DNA of 64,000 nt, taken from the NCBI GenBank assembly GCA_963691705.1, contig OY829545.1, forward strand, positions 45,309,475 to 45,373,474, in the 5' to 3' direction. Made by a program: the position numbers and the translations under genes. How positions within the stretch are numbered: position 1 is the first letter of the stretch; each line of letters starts with the position of its first letter. The notes beneath the pieces are model-generated. The model did no database searches. It was not told where the DNA came from and saw nothing but the letters and a program-made list of their open reading frames with translations. Shown in pieces: positions 34,642-45,368 of the stretch. Origin of the DNA: Viola odorata. Taxonomy: Eukaryota; Streptophyta; Magnoliopsida; Malpighiales; Violaceae.

Positions 34642-35830
34642 GATGAAGGTACCTACAAAAAGAAACAAACACAATTGCTAGAGAAAAATATTAGTCGCTC
34701 CCTTATGTGTTTCTCTCGTGTTTCACACTACACTCTATTGTTCTCACAACCTTACCCACTCTAATATTCAATCACAAATCAATACTTAGGCTTAGCAATC
34801 AATGAAAGCACATGGGATTGCAAAGAAAGCAAAGCACTGAAAGAAAGGTAAGGAAAGCCGAATTAGTGCTCAAGAAGAGTGATTGAATTTTAACACGAAA
34901 ATGACTTAGAGTAGAATGCGTATGTAGGAAACAAGAAAAGAAAAACCAACGACACAAAAGAAAAGTCTAGCTCAATTAAAGATGAAAGGAGAAAATAAAT
35001 TTTGAAACCGAAAATTTAAATGAAAAAGAAGGAAAGAAAAAATAATCACTTCAAATGCACACCTAGTATGAACTAATTGCACACACTAATGATTACACAC
35101 AATGGAACTCTTGGCTTTTGACTCACCCTTATTTTCTTCTTCTTTTTTTCTTTTTTTATAGGTGCCAAGCCGAAGCTAGCGGTATATACCGCTACGAACT
35201 AGGCGGTATGCCACTAGGTTTGTTTCTTTCTTTTTCTTGCTTCTTTTCCCTTTCAGTTTTTTTTTGAATCACAAGTATTTCAATGTAAATGTGTGTGACC
35301 AGTAGTTTGAAGTAATAAAAATATTTACTAAATGCCAAAATATGATGACGTGGCATAAAGTGAGGAGGTGGCAAAATGTGTGAGGTGGCAAGTGATGTGG
35401 CAGCAAGTATGCAATAAAATATCTACAAGAATAGTATAGGCATATGCTAAATGAAATACTTGGTGAGCAAGTGTGGGTGATATGGCTTAATATGGTTCAA
35501 GTGTAGTGTGTGACAACTACACAAACAAACAAAATTGGACCACTACACAATTGTCAATTTTCCATGCACATGGAAGAACATATGAAGGAATACATGAAGA
35601 GGAAGAACGTGGGAGAGGAAAAAGATGAAGATTTGAAGCTTGATGAACAATTTAAACACAAAATTTCCAGATTTTTGTTCAAGCAAGATCAAATCACAAA
35701 AAGACGAAAATTTTGGCCCAAAATCAAAATTTTCCAAAATGCTCAAAAATGAAAGAGGACGTGGGGAAGATGATTTTGACCACAAAAGTATTAAACAACT
35801 CAAGATTTCCAACCTAGAGGACGACCCGAT
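34642..35830 (-). other. Leader of element E
   Basis: Gene-free, AT-rich leader between primer site and gag on -. At 35163-35220 it holds an extra copy of an LTR piece, with paired GCGGTAT palindromes, that belongs inside the E/H LTR. A short plus-strand reading frame at 35510-35752 has no recognisable product. Confidence 0.6.
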
Positions 35831-35842
35831 GCTCCGCTACCA
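35831..35842 (-). other. Primer binding site of element E (initiator tRNA-Met type)
   Basis: On - reads TGGTAGCGGAGC. This differs at two positions from TGGTATCAGAGC, the initiator-Met site usual in chromoviruses. It lies just inside the LTR end at 35845. Confidence 0.65.
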
Positions 35843-35844
35843 CA

Positions 35845-36632
35845 TGGTATGATCTTGGTTCCGATTTGAGGAAGATGGCTGAAATTGATGTTGAAGGATC
35901 TAGCCCTCTTCGAGAGGTTGATAATCACTGATGAAGGAATGAAGGATAAACGAGTTTGGATGGAGAGGGAGTGATAAGTGCAGTTGATTTAATGGAGGAA
36001 AGGTAGAGATGTATTTAATGGAAAGATATATTGAACTTGATAAATGGAGTAAACCCTCCTTACAACTTGGTAAGGCAACCTTACTATGTCATTTAACAAG
36101 GATCTCTATCCTAGCTTGACCCTTTCACCAATAAGGATGAACAACCCAAGAATTAGGAAAGATTGGAGATGATTGGTTTTAAGAACCCTAATAGCTAAAC
36201 CTAGTTAATTGGCCTATGATGAAGATTCACTCAAATCAAAGACAAGCATAAAATTGTCTATCTAAGCCTATTTATATGGAGGCTATTTACATAGGGGAAA
36301 ACCCTAAATTACCCTTGGATAAAGGGCCTTGGATCACCTAGAAGCTGGCTTGAAAGAGCTTGGAAGTGTCATAGTACAAGTCTGGCGGTATATCGCTACG
36401 TTTGCTGCTCCAATGCCCCTCCAAGCCGATGCTAGCGGCATACCGTTAGAGACCTGGTGGTATGCCACTAGAAACTGTCTTGCGAGATTTTAGCGATGCT
36501 CTTCCATGGCTTGTGGGGCCCACCTATGAGGTCCGTATGGGTCCGAGAGTGAGCATGTTGGCGTGCACATAAGTCAGCCATTGATCCTTCGCCTCCAAGT
36601 TGCTCTCCTTGACTCGAATGGTCTTCAAGAGC
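35845..36632 (-). repeat. LTR of element E, outer end truncated
   Basis: Inverse match to the 3' LTR of element H (38611-39372), including the GCGGTATACCGC-type palindromes and the segment before CATGCTCACTCTCGGACCC. The first ~75 bp of the LTR (TGATACGAGC...) are missing at 36632, where a second LTR piece begins. Confidence 0.75.
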
Positions 36633-37020
36633 TTGCCTTTTTTAAATGGAGATTTGGCCGAGATGTTGAATGAAGGATCTAGTCCTCTTTGGGAGGTTGA
36701 TAAGCGCACGTTGATGGATGGAAGATGGACATTTTAGATAGTATATGGAGTGATAAGTGGAGCGGAATAATGAAGGAAAGATAGAGATGTATTGATGATA
36801 ACAAGTATAGAACTTACAATACACGACACACCCTCCTAAATCTAGTTTAGGCAACCATGTCACAAGTATAGTAAGGATCTCTTAATCAAAACCGACCCTC
36901 CCTAGTCTTGCTAGGACAACCCGGCTGTTTGATGAAGATAGATAGATAAACGGTTCTAAGAACCCTAACCCTAAAATATTTGGTCTAAGAAGAGATTAAC
37001 TCAAAATTCAAGACAAAAAG
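36633..37020 (-). repeat. Second, partial LTR of the E/H family
   Basis: Repeats the 3' portion of the same LTR in the same orientation (compare 36660-36960 with 35890-36190, e.g. GAAGGATCTAG and GGAGTGATAAGTG). It is cut at about 37020, where RNase H coding sequence on + begins abruptly. Confidence 0.7.
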
Positions 37021-38725
37021 CCCGTGGTTTATTTTAGTGAAAAATTGAAGGGTCCCCAACTCAATTATTGTACATACGACCGTGAGTTGTATGCTCTTGT
37101 GCAGGCTCTTGATGTTTGGGAGCACTACCTATTACCTAAGGAGTTTGTGGTGCACACAGACCATCTAAGCTTCAAATATTTGAAGGGCCAAGGGAAGCTT
37201 AACAAGCGTCAAGCGTCTTGGATGGAATTCATTGAGCATTTCTCATACCACATCAAATATTTGAAGGGCAACGAGAACATTGTAGCCGATGCTCTTTCTC
37301 GAAGGTACGCCCTCTTAACCTCTCTTCACTCATGTCTTTTAGGCTTTGCACATCTCACATCTTTGTATGCACATGATATTGATTTCCAAGATGCTTACCT
37401 TGCATGCTCTAATGGCCCTTACGGTAAATTCGTGTTGCATGATGACTTTCTTTTTTGCAAAGGTAGATTGTGCATTCCTAAGTGTAGTACACGTGAATTG
37501 CTTGTGAAGGAGGCACACGGGGGGGGGGGAGAGAGGGTGGTAGAAAAGACACTTTGTACGCTTAAGGAACACTTCTTTTGGCCAAAAATGAAGAAAGATG
37601 TTACTCATTTTGTTAATGCATGCCTTGCTTTAAATGTGCTAAATCTAAGTGTATTGATCATGGTCTTTATATGCCCTTACTCGTTGCATCTCATCCTTGG
37701 TGTGACATTTCAATGGACTTTGTTGTTGGCCTTCCCTGTACCAAACGGGGCAAGGATTCATTGTTTGTTGTTGTGGATTGTTTTTTGAAAATGGCACATT
37801 TCATACCATGTCACACTAAAAATGATGCATCTCACATCGCTACTCTCTTTTTCAATGAGATTGTTAGATTGCATGGCATGCCATGAACTATTGTGAGTGA
37901 TAGGGATAGCAAATTTCTTAGTCATTTTTGGCGTGTCTTGTGGGCTAAACTTGGCACCAAATTATTATTTTCTACCTCTTGTGACCTATAAACGGATGGC
38001 CAAACCGAAGTGTTCAATAGGAAATTAGGAACAATGTTACGTTTCATGATCCAATAGTATGCCAAGGCTTGGGATCATTGCATTCCTTTCATTGAATTTG
38101 CTTACAATCGCATTATGCATTCATCCACTCGTTTCTCTCCTTTTGAGCTAGTCTATGGGTTTAATCCTCTCAGCCCCATAGATTTGCTACCTCTTCCTTT
38201 GAATGATTGTACTAGCTTAGATGGTGAGGAAAAAGCAGCAGCGGTGAAGAAACTACATGAGAAGCCAAGGCCCGGTTGGAAACTTTGAACGCCAAGTTGA
38301 TGCAAAAATGCAATTCTGGTTGCCGCTTCAAGACCTTTGAAGTTGGCGAATGGGTTTGGCTGCACTTGAGGAAGGACCATTTTCCCACTCAATGAAAGGG
38401 CAAGCTTAGCCAACGGGGAGATGACCCTTTCCTCATTGTGGAGAAAATTAATGACAATGCTTATCGTCTTGACATTCCTTCTTCTTTTGGTGCTATTAGA
38501 TCGACGTTCAATATTAATGACTTGTCTCCTTACTTTTTAAGTGATGATGAGGATCTTGAAGAGGACCAGCATATGTATTCGAGGTCGAATCCTCTCCAAG
38601 GGGGAGGGGATGATACGAGCATGGGAGCTCATGGATACTTCACATGGAGCAAGGGGTTGGTAGTCATTCTCTTAAAGACCATTCGAGCCGAGGAGAGCAA
38701 CTTGGAGCGAAGGATCAATGGATGA
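37021..38725 (+). pseudogene. pol: RNase H and integrase of element H (chromovirus-like), truncated
   Basis: Begins inside RNase H ([32 protein letters not shown]) and ends with ADALSRR at about 37310. The integrase has an H/C finger (about 37500-37640), first Asp in DISMDF (37710), second in IVSDRDSKF (about 37895) and a DGQTEVFNR segment (about 38000). A C-terminal stretch follows (NAYRLDIPSSF, FNINDLSPYF). Breaks: a frameshift near 37620; TGA at 37884-37886; TAA near 37989, TAG near 38056, and TGA at 38392-38394. The frame runs past the polypurine tract into the LTR and ends at 38725. RT and everything before it are missing. Confidence 0.88.
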
Positions 38726-39372
38726 CTTGTGTGCACTCCAACATGCTCACTCTCGGACCCGTACGGACCTCAAAAGTGGACCCCGCAAGCCATGGAAGAG
38801 CATTTCTAAAAGCTCGCAAGATAGTTTCTGCCTAGCGGTATGCCGCTAGCGTCGGCTTGGAGGGGCATTGGAGCAGTGAATGTAGCGGAATACCGCCAGG
38901 ATCCAGGTGGTATACCGCCAGACTAGTACTATGACACTTCCAAGCTCTTTCAAGCCAACTTCTAGGTGATCCAAGGCTCTTTGTCCAAGGGTAATTTAGG
39001 GTTTAGGCTTAGATAGACTCTTTTATAGCCTTCATATAAACAGGCTTAGATAGACTCTTTTATGCTTGTCTTTGATTTGAGTGAATCTTCATCATAGGCC
39101 AGTTAACTAGGTTTAGCTATTAGGGTTCTTAAAACCAATCATCTTCAATCTTTCCTAATTCTTGGGTTGTTCATCCTTGTTGGTGAACTGGTCAAGCTAG
39201 GATAGAGATCCTTGTTAAATGACATAGTAAGGTTGCCTTACCAAGTTGTAAGGAGGGTTTACTCTATTTATCAAGTTCAATATATATTTCCATTAAATAC
39301 AACTCTACCTTTCCTCCATTAAATCCGCTGCACTTATCACTCCCTCTCTATCCAAACTTGTTTATCCTTCAT
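38611..39372 (+). repeat. 3' LTR of element H (right end truncated)
   Basis: Starts TGATACGAGCATGG after the polypurine tract CAAGGGGGAGGGGA (38597-38610). It matches the E LTR in inverse orientation up to about 39372 (TTTATCCTTCAT) and then stops, about 90 bp short of the LTR end seen in E. It contains palindromes built on GCGGTATGCCGC and GGTGGTATACCGCC (38834-38925). Confidence 0.78.
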
Positions 39373-39540
39373 GCCGTCAGAAATTCACTCCAAAAAGAAA
39401 AGGTCCTTTCGGTTTGGGCTTGGCGGCATGCGAGGCCTCGTTGTTTGTGTGGCTGACGCTCGGTAGGTGCTCCTGATAACTTGGTCTAGCTGATGGATGG
39501 CCTCCCGGTAGACTTGGGCTTTGGCTCCCGACAGATGCTC
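39373..39540. other. Unidentified flank left of element C
   Basis: GC-rich stretch with several CGGTAG and CTCCCGGTAGAC pieces. Similar CGGTAG pieces occur right of element C at 53232-53570, so both are parts of one pre-insertion sequence, probably an older repeat. No gene is recognised. Confidence 0.4.
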
Positions 39541-39545
39541 CCGGT
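39541..39545. repeat. Target site duplication CCGGT, left (element C)
   Basis: CCGGT directly before the 5' LTR; the same five bases follow the 3' LTR at 53231-53235. Confidence 0.95.
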
Positions 39546-39740
39546 TGATAACTATTGATACCACTGAAGTGGCATCTCCACTACCCCGCCGGGTGACCCG
39601 GCCATCATACTGTACCTGTCGCGGGAGACGAGGCCCTGTTCATGCCGCCCTTAGCCTGGCGACCGGCCCTGGGATGGTTGACTTCAGCGGGGGGCTCTCA
39701 TGCGACATCCGCATGGCGGCATCCCATCCCAGGTCCTCCG

Positions 39741-39777
39741 TGACGTCACTCCGCGTGACGTCACCCGTGTGACATCA
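39741..39777 (+). promoter_or_regulatory. Three TGACGTCA-type sites in the C LTR
   Basis: TGACGTCA at 39741-39748 and 39756-39763 and TGACATCA at 39770-39777, spaced 15 and 14 bp. TGACGTCA is the palindromic core bound by plant TGA/bZIP factors. The cluster lies about 95-125 bp upstream of the TATA box and is kept in the 3' LTR (52896-52932). Confidence 0.65.
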
Positions 39778-39864
39778 CTCAAGGCCACTCCAGCGGCATA
39801 TACCACACCAGCGACACCTACCAGGGACTATTCCTACCCCTGTCGGTACACTCTTCCCTTTGTC

Positions 39865-39872
39865 TATAAATA
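39865..39872 (+). promoter_or_regulatory. TATA box of the C 5' LTR
   Basis: TATAAATA followed by CCCTCACC. The same box occurs in the 3' LTR and the D LTR. Confidence 0.75.
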
Positions 39873-40077
39873 CCCTCACCTTTTCAGACAAGAGGGTAAG
39901 CTGAAGATAGCGTACTGAACCCCTGCCACTTTTACTACTCACACTGACTTTGGCATCGGAGTGTTTACGCTGGAGACCCCCTCCGGCGCATTGCAGGTGA
40001 CGAAGACCCCCGCACAGTGTTCCCGACCGCCCCAGATCAAGCCAATCCTGCTCCATATCCCCCAGACTCTTATCAAA

Positions 40078-40097
40078 TGGTGCTTTCGTTGAGAGCT
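40078..40097 (+). other. Primer binding site of element C
   Basis: TGGTGCTTTCGTTGAGAGCT, two bases after the LTR end. One base differs from the site in B and D. The primer tRNA is not identified. Confidence 0.8.
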
Positions 40098-40163
40098 TTG
40101 GTTGATAAAGTGAGTTTTCCTTAGTAACCAAGCCCTGTTTTTCTTTCTGAGAGTCGAAGGATC

Positions 40164-43100
40164 ATGGCTTCGGATTCAGAATCCACGCCCCCTCACACTC
40201 GTGGCGGTCACGCGCGTAGGACACTTTTTTCGACGTCTTCGTCCAGTATGTATGGCACATCACCTAAAACCTCCTCTGCGCAGACAGACTTTCTTTTCGG
40301 ACTGACAACTGGCACATCATTTTCTCAACCGGGTACCCCATTTTCCCAAACGAGTACTCCGTTTTTGCAAATGGGTTCCCTTGCTTCCTCAATGTGCACC
40401 CCATTTTCTTACGTGGGTTGATCCAGTCACTCCGTCCCTCCGCTTGTAAGTTCTGAGAGGGATAACCTCGCTACTCCCTCGGTAAGCTCCATGTTAGCTC
40501 TTCATGCCCACTTGGATTATTTGATCGGGATGGCCGCAGGCCCCACTTCTAGTACCGCGACATCAGGTGTGCCTCTTCGAGTTATTTTTACTCCATCTAT
40601 CGTCGCTGATCGACCAGTATCGCCTCGACGCCAGATGAGTGTCCTCTGACCTCACCTGCGATAAGCACACCATTCGGTTTCGCGCAACTGGCAGGCGGAC
40701 AGGAGGAGCACTACATACTGCGGATACCGCGGATTCCTGTCTCTCAAGTAGAGCGGCCGCTGGATGAATACGGAGAGCGTTGGGACGGCAGAAGAGAGGG
40801 GGTCGGTAGAGAGGTGTCTATGGAGCGGAGTGAGAGATCAGGCAGTAGGAGGCGTCGATCCCGTTCGCCCAGGAGCCGCAGCCGGTCTCCCCGGCCGCAT
40901 CGCACCCCGGAGCCTCGAGGGCACAGGCGACACCTGGACGCGTCTCCTCCCCGTCATGATCGTGAGATCTTGGATGACACCGCTGGTTATCCTTTCACCC
41001 ACCGTATAAGGCACCACAGGGTCGGCCGACGTGTCAAGCTCCCCACGGAGTCGTACGACGGCACCAGAGACCCCATTTCACATCTCAACAAGGTGAAGGA
41101 CTTCGTTCAGTTTCAGACGCACAACGACGCGGCGTTGTGTCAGATATTCGTCATGACATTGTCAGGAGTGGCTCGCCTCTGGTTTGAAGGGCTCCCCGCT
41201 CGATCCATTGGCAATTTCCAGCAACTAGAGGCTAAGTTTAAGAGTCGCTTCAGCACAGCTATCCCTATTCGGAAATCTGTGGCAGCCTTGTTTGATATAT
41301 ATAAAAAGCCAGAGGAATCTTTGAATAGTTATCTGGGTCGCTTCGATACGGAAATGTCGTTGACCCCCGGTATCACTATTGATTTTGCTATAGAAGCTTT
41401 GAAGCAGAATTGTGGATATGGGAAGCTGAGGGATACGTTGATGGTGGACCCCCCAACGACCTTAGATGCGTTAAGGTTGAAGGCCCATAATTATGCGAGA
41501 ATGGAAGAGGAGGAGTATAGAATCAGGATGCGGGATACGCCCCAGAATGCCCCTCCTGCTCCTGCGGCTCAAGCCAGTATGACCCACGACACGCGTCCGA
41601 GTGATGAATACACCCAGCGGAAAGATTACATTCCCAAGGTGTCGAGCCGCCAGAAGAGCAATTTCTCTAGAGGAAAGGGTGGCGGCCAGAATGTTCAGCG
41701 ACAGGCGGATCCCCCCAAAGGTCGAGCATACGATCCCGACCTCCCACCCCTTACACTCCCACGAGCGGAAATCTTAGCTATTATTCAGCAGCGAAACTTG
41801 CCGATTCGCTGCCCCGCCCCTGTGAAGCCAGGGGTGGTCATGGGAGGAAGGGAAAATGCTTTTTGTAAATTCCATAAGGTCAAGGGACATTTCACAGAGG
41901 CATGCAGGGAGTTAAAGTTGGCAATAAAGCGGCTATTGGAAGAAGGCTATCTTGGAGAGTTTGCCACTCGAGTGAGAGAAGAAGCCAGGAGTGACCCCCC
42001 CCGCGGAGCATTAAGTGACCGTTCATTGCCTCCTCCCCCTGGGTGCAGTGGAACTTCTGTCGCAAGGGGGAAGGAGTTGTTAACAATGTATGATGATGAT
42101 GTCCCCATCATCAACATTATCGTTGGCGGCGCGTCATTCCTAGATGAGATTACCCCAACAACGCCCTTGACAGGAGAGAAGCGGAAACGGGAAGGCCAGC
42201 CGGCAAAAAAGGGAGCGATCGATGAGCTTGATAGGATGGTAATATCTTTCTCAGAAGAGGATGAGAAAGGCGTCGTCTTCCCTCATAATGATGCGTTAGT
42301 AGTCACACCGGTTATTGGGAGCCATGGGGTGCGAAGGACCCTTATTGATAACGGCAGTGCGGTAAACCTGTTCTCGTTGGAAGCATATAATCTCATGAAA
42401 CGCCCTGCCAGCAAACTGGCGCCCTGCAAGAAACCAATTATTGGAGTGGACGGCATCCCTATACCTGTAATTGGAATCACAGCGCTGCCTGTGTATTTCA
42501 GAGAAGACGCATCGAAGCGATCAGAAGAATTGATGTTCTTGGTCGTTGATCTCATCCTACCGTATAATGCCATTCTAGGGCGGCCATTCCTCAATCGTTT
42601 CGGGGCGGCGGTATCTCAGAAACATCTCAGGATGAAATACCCCTCGTGGGAAGGGGTAGTATCGATCAAGGGCGACCAAAAGCTAGCCGTCGAGTGTTAT
42701 TCACTCATGATCCAAAAAAGTTGTGATCAATATGTGTGTGTGGCGTCGGACCCCTACGAGCAAAGGGATGAAAGGCGAACCCAGCCAGTAGATGCGATGG
42801 TACCCATCCCTGTCCAAGGCAATGATAAGGAGAGCTTCCAGGCTAGCGATAAGCTGACCCCTGAGGAGAGAGCACAATTGGCTCGGCTGTTGAACAAGTG
42901 CAAAGGAGAGTTCGCGTGGAAACCAGTGGACATGCCTGGCGTGTCCAGGGAAGTGGCTGAGCACCGACTCAATGTCGACCCACACGCTACCCCAGTTCAA
43001 CAGAAGCGGCGAGCATTCTCCGCGGAAAAGGCGATGGTGATTGATAAAGAAATAGCAAAATTGTCAGATGCGAGATTTATCCGAGAAGTCCAATATCCCA

Positions 43101-43495
43101 CTTGGCTGGCCAACCCCGTCTTAGTCCGCAAGCCCAACGGAGACTGGCGCATGTGTATTGATTTCACTAACTTGAACGACGCTTGTCCTAAGGATTGTTA
43201 TCCGCTCCCTCGGATTGATCAGTTGGTCGATCAAGCGGCAGGGTACGCGTATTTGAGTTCCCTGGACGCCAACTCCGGATACCATCAAATTCCTATGGCC
43301 AAGGAAGATGAGGAAAAGACGACATTTATAACCTCGAAGGCCACTTATTGCTACACGGCAATGCCGTTCGGCTTAAAGAACGCAGGGGCGACCTTCCAGC
43401 GTATGGCCAACAAAGTGTTTGAAAAGCAAATCGGGAGAAATGTAGAAGCGTACGTGGACGATGTACTGGTCAAGAGCATGGTTTTGAAATTATGA
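40164..43495 (+). pseudogene. gag-pol: gag-protease-partial RT of element C
   Basis: Start MASDSESTP aligns with the gag starts of B and D. A TGA at 40419-40421 and a frameshift between about 40650 and 40814 break the N-terminal part. From 40814 the frame is open for 893 residues: an Arg/Ser-rich stretch, the gag core (AALCQIFVMTLSG, about 41130), zinc knuckle CKFHKVKGHFTEAC (about 41868), protease LIDNGS (about 42343), and RT up to AYVDDVLVKS. Three codons later, at about 43477, the sequence switches to a minisatellite, so the RT thumb, both RNase H domains and integrase are gone. Unlike B, no stop separates gag from protease. Confidence 0.92.
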
Positions 43496-44120
43496 AATGT
43501 CGTTGAGCATGATTTTGAAATTATGAAATTTGTAAAATTTCAACATGCCATAGCGCATGGTTTTGAAATTATGAAATGCCGTTGGGCATGATTTTGAAAT
43601 TATGAAATGCCGTTGGGCATGATTTTGAAAATTTGAAATGCCGTTGAGCATGATTTTGAAATTATGAAATTTGTAAAATTTCAACATGCCGTAGCGCATG
43701 GTTTTGAAATTATAAAATGCCGTGGGGCATGATTCTGAAATTATGAAATGCCGTTGGGCATGATTTTGGAAATTATGAAATTTAAATAGACATGTCGTTG
43801 AGCATGGTTTTGAAATTTGTGAAATTTGACATGCCGTGGGCATGGTCTTTGAAATATCGACATGTCGTGGGCATGGTCTTTTGAAATTAAAATTTGACAT
43901 GTCGTGGGCATGGTCTTTGAAATATCGACATGCCGTGGGCATGGTCTTTTGAAATTAAAATTTTGACATGCCGTGGGCATGGTCTTTGAAATATCGACAT
44001 GTCGTGGGCATGGTCTTTTGAAATTGAAATTTTGACATGCCATGGGCATGGTCTTTGAAATATCGACATGCCGTGGGCATGGTCTTTTGAAATATTGATA
44101 TGCCGTGGGCATGGTCTAAC
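43477..44120 (+). repeat. Minisatellite of ~31-38-bp units, each with a CATGCC/GGCATG hairpin
   Basis: About 20 units. The left half is of the type GCATGATTTTGAAATTATG plus AAATGCCGTTGG. The right half is of the type CATGCCGTGGGCATGG followed by TCTTTTGAAATT or TCTTTGAAATATCGA. In the right half each unit carries CATGCC-GTG-GGCATG, a 6-bp inverted repeat with a 3-base loop. It directly replaces the 3' part of pol. Confidence 0.92.
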
Positions 44121-44189
44121 AATTGTTGTGCAAATATTTTTTGTTCCTTGTTGGTTGTCTGTGTAATGTGTAGATAACAAGGAAAGGAG

Positions 44190-44665
44190 GATGTCGGGGG
44201 TGAAAAGTCCTAGCCTTGGGAGCGGAATGGGCTAATGCTGACGGATCGTCAAGAGGAGGCACGCCCCGGCGATCCTAATATATGGTGCTGGAAGTGAAAA
44301 TTTACTGGCCTTGCGAGGCCGGCCTTGATCAGGCGGCTCGCTAAGACGAGACACTTTCCAGCACTGTCGGGAGTGAAAAATCCTATCCTGGGGAAACCCA
44401 ACTCCCCTGGGGGTGTAAAGTCCTATCCTAGTGACAGCCCGTGCTCATATAGGCGGATGATCATTAAGTGAGGCACGACCCCAGGGAAGATAAAAACTCC
44501 ACCTCGCAAGTGAAAATCCTATCCTTACGATGGTTGCGCTAACATAGGCACCTCGTTAAGCGAGGGTACGTTAAGAGGTGTGAGGGCAATGCTGAGGAAG
44601 TGAAAAGTCTTGTCCTCGTGATGGCCGGCCCTGATCAGGCGGCGCACTGAGTGAGGGCACTTCCT
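44190..44665 (+). repeat. Family spacer repeats of element C
   Basis: About five degenerate units of the GTGAAAATCCTATCC...GAGGCACG repeat that lies between pol and the antisense genes in A, B and D. Confidence 0.85.
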
Positions 44666-44772
44666 GGCCGATTGAAGAAATAATAAAGGTCACCGTACCA
44701 CAGCTAGTAGCCGGAAGGGACAAACCCGGTGAAGTTTGGCTGGAAGAGTACGGGACACGAGCGACATCGGGG

Positions 44773-45250
44773 GAGATCGCGCGGCAATGCCCCAAGGTAA
44801 TTAAGATTTTTTGATGATATGTCGCTACTAACAAAGTGATAAGTGAAAAGGTGCAGAAAATTGGGCACAAGCGACATCTTTGGGGGATCATGCTAAGTAA
44901 GAAAGGAGATCGTGCGGCAATGCCCCAAGGTAATTAAGATTTTTTTATGATATGTCGCTACTAACAAAGTGATAAGTGAAAAGGTGCAGAAAATTCGGCA
45001 CAAGCGACATCTTTGGGGGATCGTGCTAAGTAAGAAAGAGATCGCGCGGCAATGCCCCAAGGTAATTAAGATTTTTTGATGATATGTCGCTACTAACAAA
45101 GTGATAAGTGAAAAGGTGCAGAAAATTCGGCACAAGCGACATCTTTGGGGGATCGTGCTAAGTAAGAAAGGAGATCGCGCGGCAATGCCCTAAGGTAATT
45201 AAGATTTTTTAATGATATGTCGCTACTAACAAAGTGATAAGTGAAAATGT
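44773..45250 (+). repeat. ~132-bp tandem repeat (four units, last partial)
   Basis: Units begin at 44773, 44906, 45038 and 45171, periods 132-133 bp, with GAGATCGCGCGGCAATGCCC as the opening motif and near-identical sequence. It lies between the spacer repeats and the end of antisense gene 1, and was not seen in A, B or D. Confidence 0.92.
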
Positions 45251-45368
45251 GTAGAAATTTGTGCGAACTGTTTACACACGAAGGGATGCTTCCTCAAACA
45301 AAAGGCCCTAAAAACACAAAAATGGGCAAAGAAGTCAGAGCACCCGATGGACAAAAGAGAAATGACAT

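Larger units (their letters stand above)
39546..40075 (+). repeat. 5' LTR of element C (530 bp)
   Basis: TGATAACTATTG...ACTCTTATCA. Matches 52701-53230 with about nine differences (eight transitions, one transversion). It holds three bZIP-type sites and a TATA box. Confidence 0.97.

Noticed and set aside
35510..35852. Short plus-strand frames in the element E leader
   Set aside because: Lys/Phe-rich translation of AT-rich leader sequence, no conserved motif.
43490..44180. Minus-strand open frames of 97-150 codons rich in repeated His/Pro/Met peptides
   Set aside because: They are the translation of the minisatellite; unit length and composition leave frames open by chance. No start context or promoter.
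44571..45135. Minus-strand frames with repeated CTFSLITLLVATYHQK
   Set aside because: Translation of the 132-bp tandem units, not a gene.
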